Shown here in pieces: positions 25,795 through 35,273 of a stretch of DNA of 64,000 nt. This DNA is from Shewanella metallivivens (GTDB lineage Bacteria; Pseudomonadota; Gammaproteobacteria; Enterobacterales; Shewanellaceae): the NCBI RefSeq assembly GCF_028750675.1, contig NZ_JAQQPZ010000015.1:169767-233766 (forward strand), written 5' to 3'. The notes below the pieces were generated by a model. That model made no database searches. It was not told the DNA's origin and was given only the letters and a program-made list of their open reading frames with translations. Position 1 is the stretch's first letter; the number at the start of each line of letters is the position of its first letter. A program made the position numbers and the translations under genes.

Positions 25795-26220
25795 CTACTT
25801 AAAGGTATTTTCTACCAGTTGTTGCTTGTTTTCTGCTTGTGGTACATGGCATTGGTCGCAAAAGTAGTACATACCTTTTAACGTGCCTTTGTCGTCCATC
25901 ACGTGTGATGTATCGACAGGGGTTGCTTTCATGCGCTTGGCTTTGTCCCAACTGTGGCAGCTTAAACAGCCATTTTTATCCGCACTGATTGAATAAGTCG
26001 CTTTATGAGGAATGATGGGTGGCTGATGTACAAAAGTACGCTCTACCGATGTGCCACGTGTGGGGTATACCGGCATTTCGTCGGCAGGGCGTACCTCTGT
26101 AACTTGCGTTTCACCTGCAAGAGACGATAACTTGACTGGTTCTGGATTGGCGTGTGCTTGCTGACCTGAGTAAGCGCTAATCGCTAGCATTACAGCTGCT
26201 AAAGTGATTAATTTTTTCAT
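25795..26220 (-). CDS. napB: periplasmic nitrate reductase, dihaem cytochrome c subunit
   Basis: 141 residues with a signal peptide (LITLAAVMLAISAYSG). Two haem-binding motifs, CLSCH at 85-89 and CDQCH at 121-125, match NapB. It passes electrons to NapA in the periplasm. It overlaps the napH stop by 4 bp, so translation is coupled, and it is the last gene before the operon terminator. Confidence 0.95.
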   Translation of the reverse strand: MKKLITLAAVMLAISAYSGQQAHANPEPVKLSSLAGETQVTEVRPADEMPVYPTRGTSVERTFVHQPPIIPHKATYSISADKNGCLSCHSWDKAKRMKATPVDTSHVMDDKGTLKGMYYFCDQCHVPQAENKQQLVENTFK

Positions 26221-27131
26221 AACTTGCTCTCCACCTTAAGAGGAATTCTGTTCGAGTATTTTGAATTAAATCGGTTTTTATATTGGAATACGCGCGGTGC
26301 ACAAACATCAATACAACGGCCACAAAGCGTGCAGTCACTGTCTAAGATTAATGGCTGAGTACTGCCCTTTTTAAGCACAGGTTTTAATACATGACGCTCA
26401 GGGCAAACAGTAAAACAGTCCATACAGTTGTTGCATGCATCAGCCCTAACAGCGGCTATTTTTACTGGGCTAACCTTACCTATCAGTGAAAATAACGCGC
26501 CTGTTGGACACAAATGGCTACACCATGCTCGCTCTACCACAAAGGTGTCGAGCAAAAAAATCACTGCCAATATCCATAACCCACTACCAGCTCCAAATAA
26601 TAGTGCCCGGTAGACGATAGGTATTGGGTTTAACCATTCCCAAACGGTAAAACCTGTCAGGATAGGTAATATCAACACAAGCGCTAACATGTAGTAACGC
26701 AGATTTTGCGGTATTTCACTGGTACGAGGCAGAGAGAGTGTCCTTCTCGTCCAACTGGCTAAATCTGTGATGATATTAACTGGACATACCCAACTGCAAA
26801 ATACTCTGCCACCCAATAGGGCATAAATCCCTACTACGATCATGGCGCCAAGTACTAAGCTTAACTCTGGCCAGTGGCCACTCATCAGCACTTGCAATGT
26901 GGCTAATGGGTCACTTAATGGAATGGTGTCCAGTAATAAACTGCTTGAGAGATTACCTTTAAACAGCCATAAACCTAAAAAAGGGCCAATGGCAAATAAG
27001 CTCAGCACACTCAACTGCGACAATCTGCGAAGAATAAGGAAGCGGTGTGCTCGCCACCACCCTAATTCTTTGACTGCGGCACTGGCAAAGCGTGTAGCTG
27101 ATTTAGAGGTTGAGCTATGTTTGCTGCTCAT
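26217..27131 (-). CDS. napH: quinol dehydrogenase membrane component NapH
   Basis: 304 residues. Four transmembrane segments, the CSWVCPVN motif in a loop, and two ferredoxin clusters near the C-terminus (CNNCMDCFTVCP and CTLCGRCIDVCAP). NapH takes electrons from the quinol pool together with NapG. It overlaps napG and napB by 4 bp on each side. Lack of napC in the cluster fits the Nap-beta type, in which CymA or NapGH feeds NapB. Confidence 0.95.
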   Translation of the reverse strand: MSSKHSSTSKSATRFASAAVKELGWWRAHRFLILRRLSQLSVLSLFAIGPFLGLWLFKGNLSSSLLLDTIPLSDPLATLQVLMSGHWPELSLVLGAMIVVGIYALLGGRVFCSWVCPVNIITDLASWTRRTLSLPRTSEIPQNLRYYMLALVLILPILTGFTVWEWLNPIPIVYRALLFGAGSGLWILAVIFLLDTFVVERAWCSHLCPTGALFSLIGKVSPVKIAAVRADACNNCMDCFTVCPERHVLKPVLKKGSTQPLILDSDCTLCGRCIDVCAPRVFQYKNRFNSKYSNRIPLKVESKL

Positions 27132-27862
27132 AGTGACAACCCCTTATTTAACATCTCAAGTGTGGTTTCTTCGGTGTGTTGATATGTGTCATGAGCGGCC
27201 GATTTCCCCAGTGCTATATGGCTTGGTAATACTTTTATTACTGCTTGTTCTGTCACGCATGCATGTTCACATTTGCCACATCCCGTACATACATCTGGGT
27301 TGATAGTGGGTAAAAACATCGCATGGTGACCGCTTTTTTCATTACGTTGCAGCTCTAACGTGATGGCCTTATCGATTAATGGGCAAACCCGATAACAGAC
27401 ATCACAGCGTAAACCTCTATAGTTAAGACAATTTTTCTCGTCAATGAGAACCGCAATCCCCATTTTTGCGTCGTCGATGTTCTCTAATTTGTGATCAAGC
27501 GAACCGCTAGGGCAAGCTTTAACACAAGGGATGTCATCGCACATTTCACATGGAATGCTACGCGCAGTAAAATAAGGTGTGCCTGTTGCTGCGCCCTCAA
27601 ACCAGCGAGCCAGTTTGAGGGTGTCGTAGGGGCAAGCCTCTACGCATAAACCGCAGCGAACACATGCCGAGAGAAAATCGTCTTCTGCCAATGCACCAGG
27701 AGGGCGAATAGCAAATGGGTCTAGCTGGCGAGATTGAGTGGCAACTGTTGTTAGCCCCAACCCTACCATACCCATCACACAACTGGCTTTTGCCGTTGTG
27801 GCCAGAAATTGTCTACGGTTTACACCGTTAACATTTCCTAATTTGCTATTTACTTTGCTCAT
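27128..27862 (-). CDS. napG: ferredoxin-type protein NapG
   Basis: 244 residues. Tat signal NRRQFLATTAKASCVMG at the N-terminus, then four 4Fe-4S clusters (CVRCGLCVEACP, CEMCDDIPCVKACP, CDVCYRVCP, CTGCGKCEHAC). It is exported folded and works with NapH on the periplasmic face. 34 bp after napA. Confidence 0.95.
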   Translation of the reverse strand: MSKVNSKLGNVNGVNRRQFLATTAKASCVMGMVGLGLTTVATQSRQLDPFAIRPPGALAEDDFLSACVRCGLCVEACPYDTLKLARWFEGAATGTPYFTARSIPCEMCDDIPCVKACPSGSLDHKLENIDDAKMGIAVLIDEKNCLNYRGLRCDVCYRVCPLIDKAITLELQRNEKSGHHAMFLPTINPDVCTGCGKCEHACVTEQAVIKVLPSHIALGKSAAHDTYQHTEETTLEMLNKGLSL

Positions 27863-27896
27863 AACATGACTTTCCGTTTATGCACTTAACTATTGA

Positions 27897-30380
27897 CTAA
27901 GCCTTCATGACTTTTACAGGACACTTCTTGAAGTCTGTCTCTTTTGACAGCGGGTCAGTGGCATCGAGTATGAGCTTGTTGACTAATTGGCGCGCATCAA
28001 AGAACGGCATAAATACTACGCCTTGAGGTGGCTTGTTACGGCCTTTGGTTTCAACACGTGTTTTCACTTCACCGCGTGGAGAGGCCACGACAACTTCGTC
28101 ACCACGTTTTAAACCACGTGATTTAGCATCTTCTGGGTGCATAAAGATTTGTGCATCAGAATAAGCGCGTTGAAGCTCAGGTACGCGGGCTGTCATTGAA
28201 CCTGTGTGCCAATGCTCTAGTACACGGCCAGTGGACATCCATAGGTCGAATTCTTTGTTTGGCTCTTCTGCTGCTGGCTCATAAGGAAGGGCAAAAATAA
28301 CAGCTCTACCATCTGGTTTACCGTAGAAGTTAAAGCCTTCGCCAGCCTTAACATAAGGATCGCTTCCTTCAACAAAACGGCGTAAGGTTTCTTTACCATC
28401 AATGACTGGCCAGCGTTTACCGCGGTTTTCATGGTAATTGTCGAAAGCATCTAGATCATGAGCGTGTCCGCGACCAAATTGGGCATATTCTTCGAATAGA
28501 CCTTTTTGTAAATAGAAACCAAAGTGCTCACTTTCGTCGTTGTATGCGCCTTTGCATTGTTCTGCTGGATACTTGTCTACTTCACCGTTAGCAAACAACA
28601 CGTCGAATAAGGTTTTATCGGCATATTCAGGTTTTTTAGCGATCAGTTCAGCAGGCCATACTTCTGATACTTTAAAGCGTTTTGAGAACTCAACCAGTTG
28701 CCATAAATCAGATTTAGCGCCTTCTGGTGGTTTCACTTGTTGATGCCACATATGAGTACGACGTTCAGCGTTACCGTATGCACCTTCTTTTTCAACCCAC
28801 ATTGCGGTGGGTAAAATTAAGTCTGCAGCCATAGCACTGACTGTTGGGTATGGATCTGAAACCACAATAAAGTTTTCTGGATTACGGAAACCTGGGTAAA
28901 TTTCATCGTTAATATTAGGACCAGCTTGCATGTTGTTGGTACACATGGTCCAGTAACAGTTTAATTTACCATCTTTTAACATACGGCTTTGCAGTACTGC
29001 GTGATAGCCAGGTTTAGGTGGAATTGTGCCAGCAGGCACTTGCCACAGTTTTTCTGTAATTTCACGGTGTTTGTCGTTATTAACCACCATATCAGCGGGT
29101 AAACGGTGAGCAAATGTACCTACTTCACGCGCGGTGCCACAAGCTGATGGTTGGCCAGTAAGCGAGAATGGACTGTTACCTGGTGTGGCAATTTTACCGG
29201 TTAATAAGTGGATGTTGTAAAGCATGTTATTTGCCCATACACCACGAGTATGCTGGTTAATCCCCATGGTCCATAAGCTCATGACTTTTTGCTTAGGGTC
29301 GGCATAAACTTTGGCCAGTGTATTTAGTTTGTCTACCGGAACACCACTCATTTCTGAAGCGTATTCAGCCGTATAGGTGCTAACAAATTTAGCGTATTCA
29401 TCAAAGCTAATAGGTTTAGAACCACCGTTACCCGCGTTTTTGGCTTTCTTTTCTAATGGATGGTCTGGGCGTAAACCATATCCGATGTCGGTCACACCAA
29501 GGGCAAAGTTAGTATGTTTGCTAACAAAATCTTTGTTTACCGCATTGTTTTGGATAATGTAATTGGCAATGAAGTTTAAAATCACAAGGTCAGTTTGTGG
29601 CTTAAAAATCATTGGGTTGTCAGCTAAATCGAAGCTGCGGTTTTCATAAGTTGATAATACATGCACTTTTGCATCTTTATGGCTTAAACGACGGTCAGTT
29701 AAGCGAGCCCATAAAATAGGGTGCATTTCTGCCATGTTAGCGCCCCAAAGCACAAAGTTGTCACCGGCTTCAATATCGTCGTAACATCCCATAGGCTCAT
29801 CAATACCAAAGGTACGCATAAAACCACCTACCGCAGATGCCATACAGTGACGTGCGTTAGGGTCGATGTTGTTAGTTAAAAAGCCCGCTTTATGTAATTT
29901 TGATGCTGCGTAACCTTCCCAAACGGTCCATTGACCAGAACCGAACATTCCTACAGATGTTGGGCCTTTTTTGGCAATACTGGCTTTCCACTTATCAGCC
30001 ATAGTGTCGAATGCGACATCCCAGCTTACTGGGGTAAAGTCACCTTCTTTGTCATATTTACCATCTTTCATTCTAAGCAATGGCGTTGTTAGACGGTCTT
30101 TGCCATACATAATTTTTGACAAGAAGTAGCCTTTAATACAATTTAGGCCTTTATTAACTGGGCTTTCTGGGTCGCCTTTTGTTGCGACAACTTTGCCATT
30201 TTTGGTCCCAACTAATACGCTACAGCCGACACCACAAAAACGACATGGGGCTTTGTCCCATTTGATGTCAGTTTTGCCTTCTGCGGCGTGAACCATATTA
30301 ATTGGAATAGCGATACCCACAGCCGATGCTGCTGCGGCAGCGGCGTTGGCTTTTAAAAACTCGCGACGGCTTATGCTCAT
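27897..30380 (-). CDS. napA: periplasmic nitrate reductase catalytic subunit
   Basis: 827 residues from ATG 30380, which has GAGGAAC upstream and starts the Tat signal MSISRREFLK; an in-frame start four codons earlier is less likely. The 4Fe-4S motif CRFCGVGCSV with LNCIKGYFL follows the signal. The bis-MGD molybdenum site includes NARHCMAS, whose Cys is the Mo ligand. It reduces nitrate to nitrite in the periplasm. First gene of napAGHB. A NarP/NarL-type site lies about 100 bp upstream. The Tat-signal chaperone gene napD, expected next to it, is absent from this cluster. Confidence 0.96.
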   Translation of the reverse strand: MSISRREFLKANAAAAAASAVGIAIPINMVHAAEGKTDIKWDKAPCRFCGVGCSVLVGTKNGKVVATKGDPESPVNKGLNCIKGYFLSKIMYGKDRLTTPLLRMKDGKYDKEGDFTPVSWDVAFDTMADKWKASIAKKGPTSVGMFGSGQWTVWEGYAASKLHKAGFLTNNIDPNARHCMASAVGGFMRTFGIDEPMGCYDDIEAGDNFVLWGANMAEMHPILWARLTDRRLSHKDAKVHVLSTYENRSFDLADNPMIFKPQTDLVILNFIANYIIQNNAVNKDFVSKHTNFALGVTDIGYGLRPDHPLEKKAKNAGNGGSKPISFDEYAKFVSTYTAEYASEMSGVPVDKLNTLAKVYADPKQKVMSLWTMGINQHTRGVWANNMLYNIHLLTGKIATPGNSPFSLTGQPSACGTAREVGTFAHRLPADMVVNNDKHREITEKLWQVPAGTIPPKPGYHAVLQSRMLKDGKLNCYWTMCTNNMQAGPNINDEIYPGFRNPENFIVVSDPYPTVSAMAADLILPTAMWVEKEGAYGNAERRTHMWHQQVKPPEGAKSDLWQLVEFSKRFKVSEVWPAELIAKKPEYADKTLFDVLFANGEVDKYPAEQCKGAYNDESEHFGFYLQKGLFEEYAQFGRGHAHDLDAFDNYHENRGKRWPVIDGKETLRRFVEGSDPYVKAGEGFNFYGKPDGRAVIFALPYEPAAEEPNKEFDLWMSTGRVLEHWHTGSMTARVPELQRAYSDAQIFMHPEDAKSRGLKRGDEVVVASPRGEVKTRVETKGRNKPPQGVVFMPFFDARQLVNKLILDATDPLSKETDFKKCPVKVMKA

Positions 30381-30715
30381 GGTGTTCCTCACTCTTAGAA
30401 TGTTGTTCTTGGTGCGTGATAGTCATTGGAGGTGACGTGATGGAAATAAGTCTAGACCTTACTATTCGTATGGGTATACCTCCGAATGGGTATAGTGGTT
30501 AATAGTTGTTCAAGGTCACATTTTTTCGCGTGATGTAAATCTCACTTTAACAATTAGGGCGTTCCTGTTTTAGCTAACGCTTGTAAAGCCTAGTACATAA
30601 GGGGTGTGGGTTTTAGCGATGATTGAAGCGTTGCAGATGGTTTAGGTTGAGGTTAACTGGCTGTCCTGTTTATTTTTATCGTAAACATAAATCTCTTTAT
30701 AGGTAGGCCTTACGA
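30381..30715. other. intergenic region upstream of napA
   Basis: 335 bp between napA and the upstream lipoprotein gene. It holds the NarP-like site at 30477-30492 and a further heptamer at 30469-30475. I searched both strands for a napD-size frame and found none. Confidence 0.7.
30477..30492. promoter_or_regulatory. NarP/NarL-type 7-2-7 binding site upstream of napA
   Basis: On the minus strand TACCCAT-TC-GGAGGTA matches the inverted heptamer consensus TACYYMT-N2-AKRRGTA at 13 of 14 specified positions. A second TACCCAT lies next to it (ATGGGTA on the plus strand at 30469-30475). The site is about 100 bp before the napA start, consistent with nitrate/nitrite control. Confidence 0.8.
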
Positions 30716-31855
30716 TTAATGATAGCCCGTTAATTCCATATACCCTTGGCCTTGATGACTGCCTTGAATATTAATAGGACCTTCCCAGTATGAGGTGGAC
30801 ACTAACATGTCACTATTAGGGTTAATGGCGTGGGTGGTAAGGTCAATGGCTTCGCTGTTTATACGAATACGCCAGGCTATAGGATGTTTACCGAGAGCCG
30901 TTTGTTGCCACTGTGTGGGCTGCATATCTATATCATTAGGGTTGTCGCGACTATTGATATTACGGCCGCTACCGTCAGCATACATACGTCTGGCACTGTA
31001 GAAATGATCTTGTTCAGTGTCGCCACGTAACCTAAAGGCCATTAAGGTTGAGTCGTCATTTAACCTAAGTGAAAACCAGTCCCATCCTTGTTGCGCTTTT
31101 GTGAGAAATTGCGAGCTCCACTCTCTGTCTAACCAAGCTTTACCGCTGACTTTTTCGGTGACGCCATGGCGAGTCATCTCTCCTGTTACATCAATAAAGG
31201 GTTGGCTGTAATAATATGAGGCGACAGCCTGGTCAGCACTCTTACTGCTATAGCCCTTATCGCCTTGTAATTGAATCGGTTGCTGGCTGTTCAGTTGCAA
31301 TTGATAAGTAAAATCAGAGTTGTTGACGGTTAATGTCGCCGGAAACAGGCCATCAGATTGACTTTGCCATTGCCAGTTTTGCAGATGAACGGTAAAGGGG
31401 GAAGGGCTGACACTGGCGAGTTTGGGGTGTGCCCGCGACCATTTTTCGGCAGTAAGATGCTCATCTTCTGATGTGATAGCAGCATGTGCCATGTAGAGTT
31501 GGTTGCTACTCCAATCGTTTTCACTTGCAGTCAGTTGCTCGGTTGGCGGAGTCATGCCTATCCTAAATTGGGTCCACTGTATGCCTACATCTTCCCCTTT
31601 GCTGGTGGTTAAATTAGCCGTTAGATACCACCATTCAATTTTATAGTCATTGTGGGCTAAATGATCGCGGGGAAACTGCAGCATTTTGCCTTGAACAACT
31701 TCACTGTAGCCAACCGATGATTGTGCTGACATGTTACTGATAGTCGTTGATTGTTCATGAACATCTGGCGCAGGAGAGCAGGCGGATAACACAGTGCCAA
31801 AGGCCATTGCGACTAAGCTTATACTGAACGCTTTTTTGCCTGTAGCAGAGATCAT
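30716..31855 (-). CDS. COG5621 / AttH-like lipoprotein (lipocalin-like, CrtC-type fold)
   Basis: 379 residues from ATG 31855, with AGGAAG upstream. ATG and the permease stop overlap as ATGA. The lipobox LSAC follows a hydrophobic signal (FSISLVAMAFGTVLSAC), so it is a lipoprotein. Motifs typical of predicted secreted hydrolases of COG5621 are present: HNDYKIEWWYLTANL, WTQFRIG, KAWLDREWSSQFL and WDWFSLRL. Related to carotenoid hydratase CrtC by fold, but this is not evidence of carotenoid chemistry. With the ABC genes it forms an Att-type (AttEFGH) system. The substrate is unknown. Confidence 0.78.
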   Translation of the reverse strand: MISATGKKAFSISLVAMAFGTVLSACSPAPDVHEQSTTISNMSAQSSVGYSEVVQGKMLQFPRDHLAHNDYKIEWWYLTANLTTSKGEDVGIQWTQFRIGMTPPTEQLTASENDWSSNQLYMAHAAITSEDEHLTAEKWSRAHPKLASVSPSPFTVHLQNWQWQSQSDGLFPATLTVNNSDFTYQLQLNSQQPIQLQGDKGYSSKSADQAVASYYYSQPFIDVTGEMTRHGVTEKVSGKAWLDREWSSQFLTKAQQGWDWFSLRLNDDSTLMAFRLRGDTEQDHFYSARRMYADGSGRNINSRDNPNDIDMQPTQWQQTALGKHPIAWRIRINSEAIDLTTHAINPNSDMLVSTSYWEGPINIQGSHQGQGYMELTGYH

Positions 31856-34404
31856 AATGCTTCCTGTTGTAAGCTGGATATTAATGGTTTTCGGGTTTGC
31901 CAATATAAAGGTAAGCTTACCGCGAGTAAGCAGCTGATGATCGCGATAACAACAACCTGACCATAAGCTGCCCAGTCCCAAATCATCGCAATACTCCAGC
32001 CAAAGGCTTGTAAAGTCACTTTATGGATCAATAAGTAACCCAGCAATGCACCCATTGGTAAGGCCACCAAGCAGGTTAACAATACAATAAATAGCATTTG
32101 TACTATGACCATTATCCGTAACTGGTTGCGGCTAACGCCGAGAGCATATAGGCGTGCCAATGGTGCTTGTCTCGCCTGGGTGAGCATTACGCAAGCACTA
32201 AATAAACCGATAGCCGCAACCAGTAAGGTTAAGCTATTGAGCACGACAGTAATTGAGAAGGTTTTATTAAATATGGTAATGGCTTCAGTTTTAATACGTT
32301 GTTGGCTGTACATGTATGCCGACGATAAGTTGAGCTGTTGACTAATGTTATTTTGTAATGTGGTGAGATCGCCTTGGTAGGTGACCGCCAAACTGAAGGG
32401 GTTAGTTGGCAAAGGAGATTGTCGCCATAATGACTGGCTAATAAGGACCTCACCTTTAGGATTACCATAATCATAATAAATCGCACCAACGGTTAATGTA
32501 TGTTGTTGCAGTTGTGATAATTGTACTTTATCACCAATGTTTAGCTGATATTTTATCGACAATGGCTCACTGATCATAATACTGTGGCCAGTGGTAAACG
32601 CTGGCCAAAAATTATCTGCGGTTGTTTTAAATACCGTAGTGTCGGTTAATGATAAATGGTCACGACTGACGAGGTTAACGGGTATTTGGGTTTGTGGTGT
32701 TTCAGCCCGACTGAGGCTGCTATCCACGGTCCATTGTTCATAAATGCCATCCACTTTGGGATCGTTAGCTAACAATACAATTAACGCATCCATTTGATTT
32801 GGGTTTGGCCTAATATATAAATCAGCATGTAAGCGTGCATCGAGCCATTTTTTTAAGGTGATCTCAAAGCTGCCAACCAGTGTGTTCATTGCGATATTGG
32901 CACATAAAGCAAGCAAAATGGCCATCATTGCGAGGGCCAGGGGAGCAATAATCTCTTTGGTTTCAGCGACAACATATTGCCATAACCCTTTGGGCATCGC
33001 GGATGTGAGAAGATTGACTACCCAATGTAAACACTGTGGCAAGAGTAGTGGGATGGCGACGACGAAGGCACCTAATAACACTAAGCTATAGCGATATTGT
33101 TCGGTAAAAGCAAAAGCGATGGTGCACAACAATAGCAATACCACCGCGATAATAAACTGACGCCGATGGATAATATTGAACTGTTTATTTTGCGGTTGTT
33201 TTTGCGCCCCTTGTGCAAGAGGGGTGTTCACCAAGCTAATCAACATTGGAATACAGGCGGCAAATGCGGCAGACAATGTCAGAGCAAGTGCTTGCGCAAA
33301 CCATTGCCATTGCCAGTTTCCCGGTAACAATTTAGCGCCATATAACTGCTCTAACGTCAATGCAACCATGGGCTGTAGCCATTGTGATAATTGTAAGCCA
33401 ACAATAAAGCCTAACACGCAACCGATGAATACCAAGCTGATCACTTCAATACTGAGCGCAAGCATTACTGTGCGACGATCGACCCCTTGCTGCCTGATTT
33501 GCACGAGCAGCTTTTGGCGTTTCATTAAACTATACCGCACACCGTTGTAAGCAATAAATAAGCCTACAACAAACGCTAGCATGCTCATTGCGTCTAGGTT
33601 GAGGTGAAAACTGGCTGTTAAGGCGCTAAGAGACTCACCCTCACTAGCTTGAGTTGTAAAGCGCAACTCGCTGGTGTCGACCCCTGCTTGGGTTAGGGTG
33701 TGTGTGAGGCGAGTGATAAGCTCACTGTCGGTTTCAGTTTGGTCTGCTTTGAATACGGCAATGTAGCTCAACTTGCCTCGCATGTTAAGCAGAGGTTGGG
33801 CTAACGAAATATCGGCGAGTAGGGCTGAGCCTAAGCCCCATTGTTCATCAATCGTCACGATTTCTAATAGGGTATTATTTAAAGTGATAGTTTGCGATTG
33901 ATTGGTGACCTTATTGATGCGCGCTTGCTGACTTGCTGACATCAATACTTTAGGTTGGCCAGCGAGCAATTCGGCAAGCGGTATATTGACCGAAGCTACT
34001 GACGAGCTTGCTTGCTCATTCTGGGATAATCCTGTGCTTATCGCGGCAATAATATCGCTGCTATTGACTCGCCATAAACGTCCTTGATCATCTGTCGCCA
34101 CGCCTTCAATGCTCGCAATTGCGTCAAAACCGGCATTAGCTAACGTAAAATAAATGGTTTCGTTGATACTGTCTTGTGTGAGATGGCTAATGGACACGCT
34201 GGCTTGCTTGCTAAGCAACTCTGACACATTACCATAGCTTTGTTTCGCATTAGCATTCGTGGCATAAACCCCAATAAGCAAGGTTACGGCCAGCATAATG
34301 CCGAGTAAAATAGCACTGGCTTGTAATGGAGCATGACGGTAATGACTGGCGAACAAACGCAAACATAATAATAAGCGGCGAATCGAGAAAGCGTCGGTTT
34401 TCAT
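31852..34404 (-). CDS. FtsX-like ABC permease
   Basis: 850 residues. An N-terminal membrane helix (about 30-50), a large extracytoplasmic loop, and two FtsX-type permease units each with three helices (about 270-385 and 720-840), plus central helices near 420-520. This is the fused permease layout of AttFG/LolCE-MacB relatives. Cytoplasmic ATPase partner is the gene 4 bp upstream; the downstream lipoprotein gene is coupled by ATGA overlap. Likely role: moving a lipid or lipoprotein-like substrate out of the inner membrane. Confidence 0.82.
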   Translation of the reverse strand: MKTDAFSIRRLLLCLRLFASHYRHAPLQASAILLGIMLAVTLLIGVYATNANAKQSYGNVSELLSKQASVSISHLTQDSINETIYFTLANAGFDAIASIEGVATDDQGRLWRVNSSDIIAAISTGLSQNEQASSSVASVNIPLAELLAGQPKVLMSASQQARINKVTNQSQTITLNNTLLEIVTIDEQWGLGSALLADISLAQPLLNMRGKLSYIAVFKADQTETDSELITRLTHTLTQAGVDTSELRFTTQASEGESLSALTASFHLNLDAMSMLAFVVGLFIAYNGVRYSLMKRQKLLVQIRQQGVDRRTVMLALSIEVISLVFIGCVLGFIVGLQLSQWLQPMVALTLEQLYGAKLLPGNWQWQWFAQALALTLSAAFAACIPMLISLVNTPLAQGAQKQPQNKQFNIIHRRQFIIAVVLLLLCTIAFAFTEQYRYSLVLLGAFVVAIPLLLPQCLHWVVNLLTSAMPKGLWQYVVAETKEIIAPLALAMMAILLALCANIAMNTLVGSFEITLKKWLDARLHADLYIRPNPNQMDALIVLLANDPKVDGIYEQWTVDSSLSRAETPQTQIPVNLVSRDHLSLTDTTVFKTTADNFWPAFTTGHSIMISEPLSIKYQLNIGDKVQLSQLQQHTLTVGAIYYDYGNPKGEVLISQSLWRQSPLPTNPFSLAVTYQGDLTTLQNNISQQLNLSSAYMYSQQRIKTEAITIFNKTFSITVVLNSLTLLVAAIGLFSACVMLTQARQAPLARLYALGVSRNQLRIMVIVQMLFIVLLTCLVALPMGALLGYLLIHKVTLQAFGWSIAMIWDWAAYGQVVVIAIISCLLAVSLPLYWQTRKPLISSLQQEAL

Positions 34405-34408
34405 TGGC

Positions 34409-35113
34409 TTACCCTTGCGGCTTATTATCGGTGAGGTTGACTACAATTTGTTGGTTTTCAACATGCCAGCGATGTTGCATAAACTGAGCGCATTCTTCGC
34501 TGTGGGTCACCATCAAAATACAACAATTGGCTTGTTTGGCTAAGTCAGTCAGTAACTTCATCACTTGTAGACCGGCGTGTTGATCAAGGTTACCTGTGGG
34601 TTCGTCGGCTAAAATCAATTGTGGTTTGTGTGCTAAGGCTCGCGCAATGGCGACTCGTTGTTGTTGTCCACCGGAGAGGTTTTCAACACTGCGGTCAAGC
34701 AGGGGGGTTAATCCAAGTTGGTGGCATAATTCGTCACACCATGGGCTCCATTTCAGTTGGTTGAGCGCCAATGAAAATTGAATATTGTCGCGGACATTGA
34801 GAGGTGTCAGTAAATTAAATTGCTGAAATATCACCCCTAATGATTGACGCCGATATTGACTCCAGTGTTTATCTTGCCACTGAGTAACCGAATGCAGCGT
34901 ATCACCTTGGCGGATTAACATGTCGCCACTGTCGATAGTTTCAAAGCCACCAATGATGTTCAATAATGTGCTTTTTCCGCTACCACTAGGACCCGTTAAC
35001 GCAATGGTTTGGCCTTGGTGGAGTGTGAGGCTGACTTTCTGAAGTACACAATGGAATGACTCACCATCACGAAATCCTTTGTTGATGCTGTCTAAGGTGA
35101 CAATGCTGGTCAT
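34409..35113 (-). CDS. ABC transporter ATP-binding protein (LolD/MacB type)
   Basis: 234 residues. Walker A GPSGSGKSTLLN, Q-loop FQQFNLL, signature LSGGQQQRVAIARAL, Walker B LILADEPTGNLD and H-loop MVTHS are all present. Cytoplasmic motor for the FtsX-like permease that starts 4 bp downstream. First gene of the three-gene operon. Confidence 0.92.
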   Translation of the reverse strand: MTSIVTLDSINKGFRDGESFHCVLQKVSLTLHQGQTIALTGPSGSGKSTLLNIIGGFETIDSGDMLIRQGDTLHSVTQWQDKHWSQYRRQSLGVIFQQFNLLTPLNVRDNIQFSLALNQLKWSPWCDELCHQLGLTPLLDRSVENLSGGQQQRVAIARALAHKPQLILADEPTGNLDQHAGLQVMKLLTDLAKQANCCILMVTHSEECAQFMQHRWHVENQQIVVNLTDNKPQG

Positions 35114-35225
35114 AGTCGCTCCATAACGAATGTGGTTACCGCTACATTAATGCAGCCATCAAAGCTTCTTAATGTGATCATAATAACAACAATATACGTC
35201 ATATATGGCGTTTATGTTCAAAAAT

Positions 35226-35250
35226 AAAAAAGCGAACTAATGTTCGCTTT
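35226..35250 (-). terminator. rho-independent terminator of ygfZ
   Basis: AAAGCGAAC-TAAT-GTTCGCTTT with a T-run on the minus strand, 24 bp past the ygfZ stop. Confidence 0.88.
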
Positions 35251-35273
35251 AATAGATTAACTCACTGATTTAG

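Noticed and set aside
30513..30536. CRP site upstream of napA
   Set aside because: The GTGA and TCAC arms in this stretch are eight bases apart instead of six.
30716..31855. Carotenoid hydratase function for the COG5621 lipoprotein
   Set aside because: The resemblance to CrtC is at fold level only; there are no carotenoid genes nearby and the ABC neighbours fit an Att-type system.
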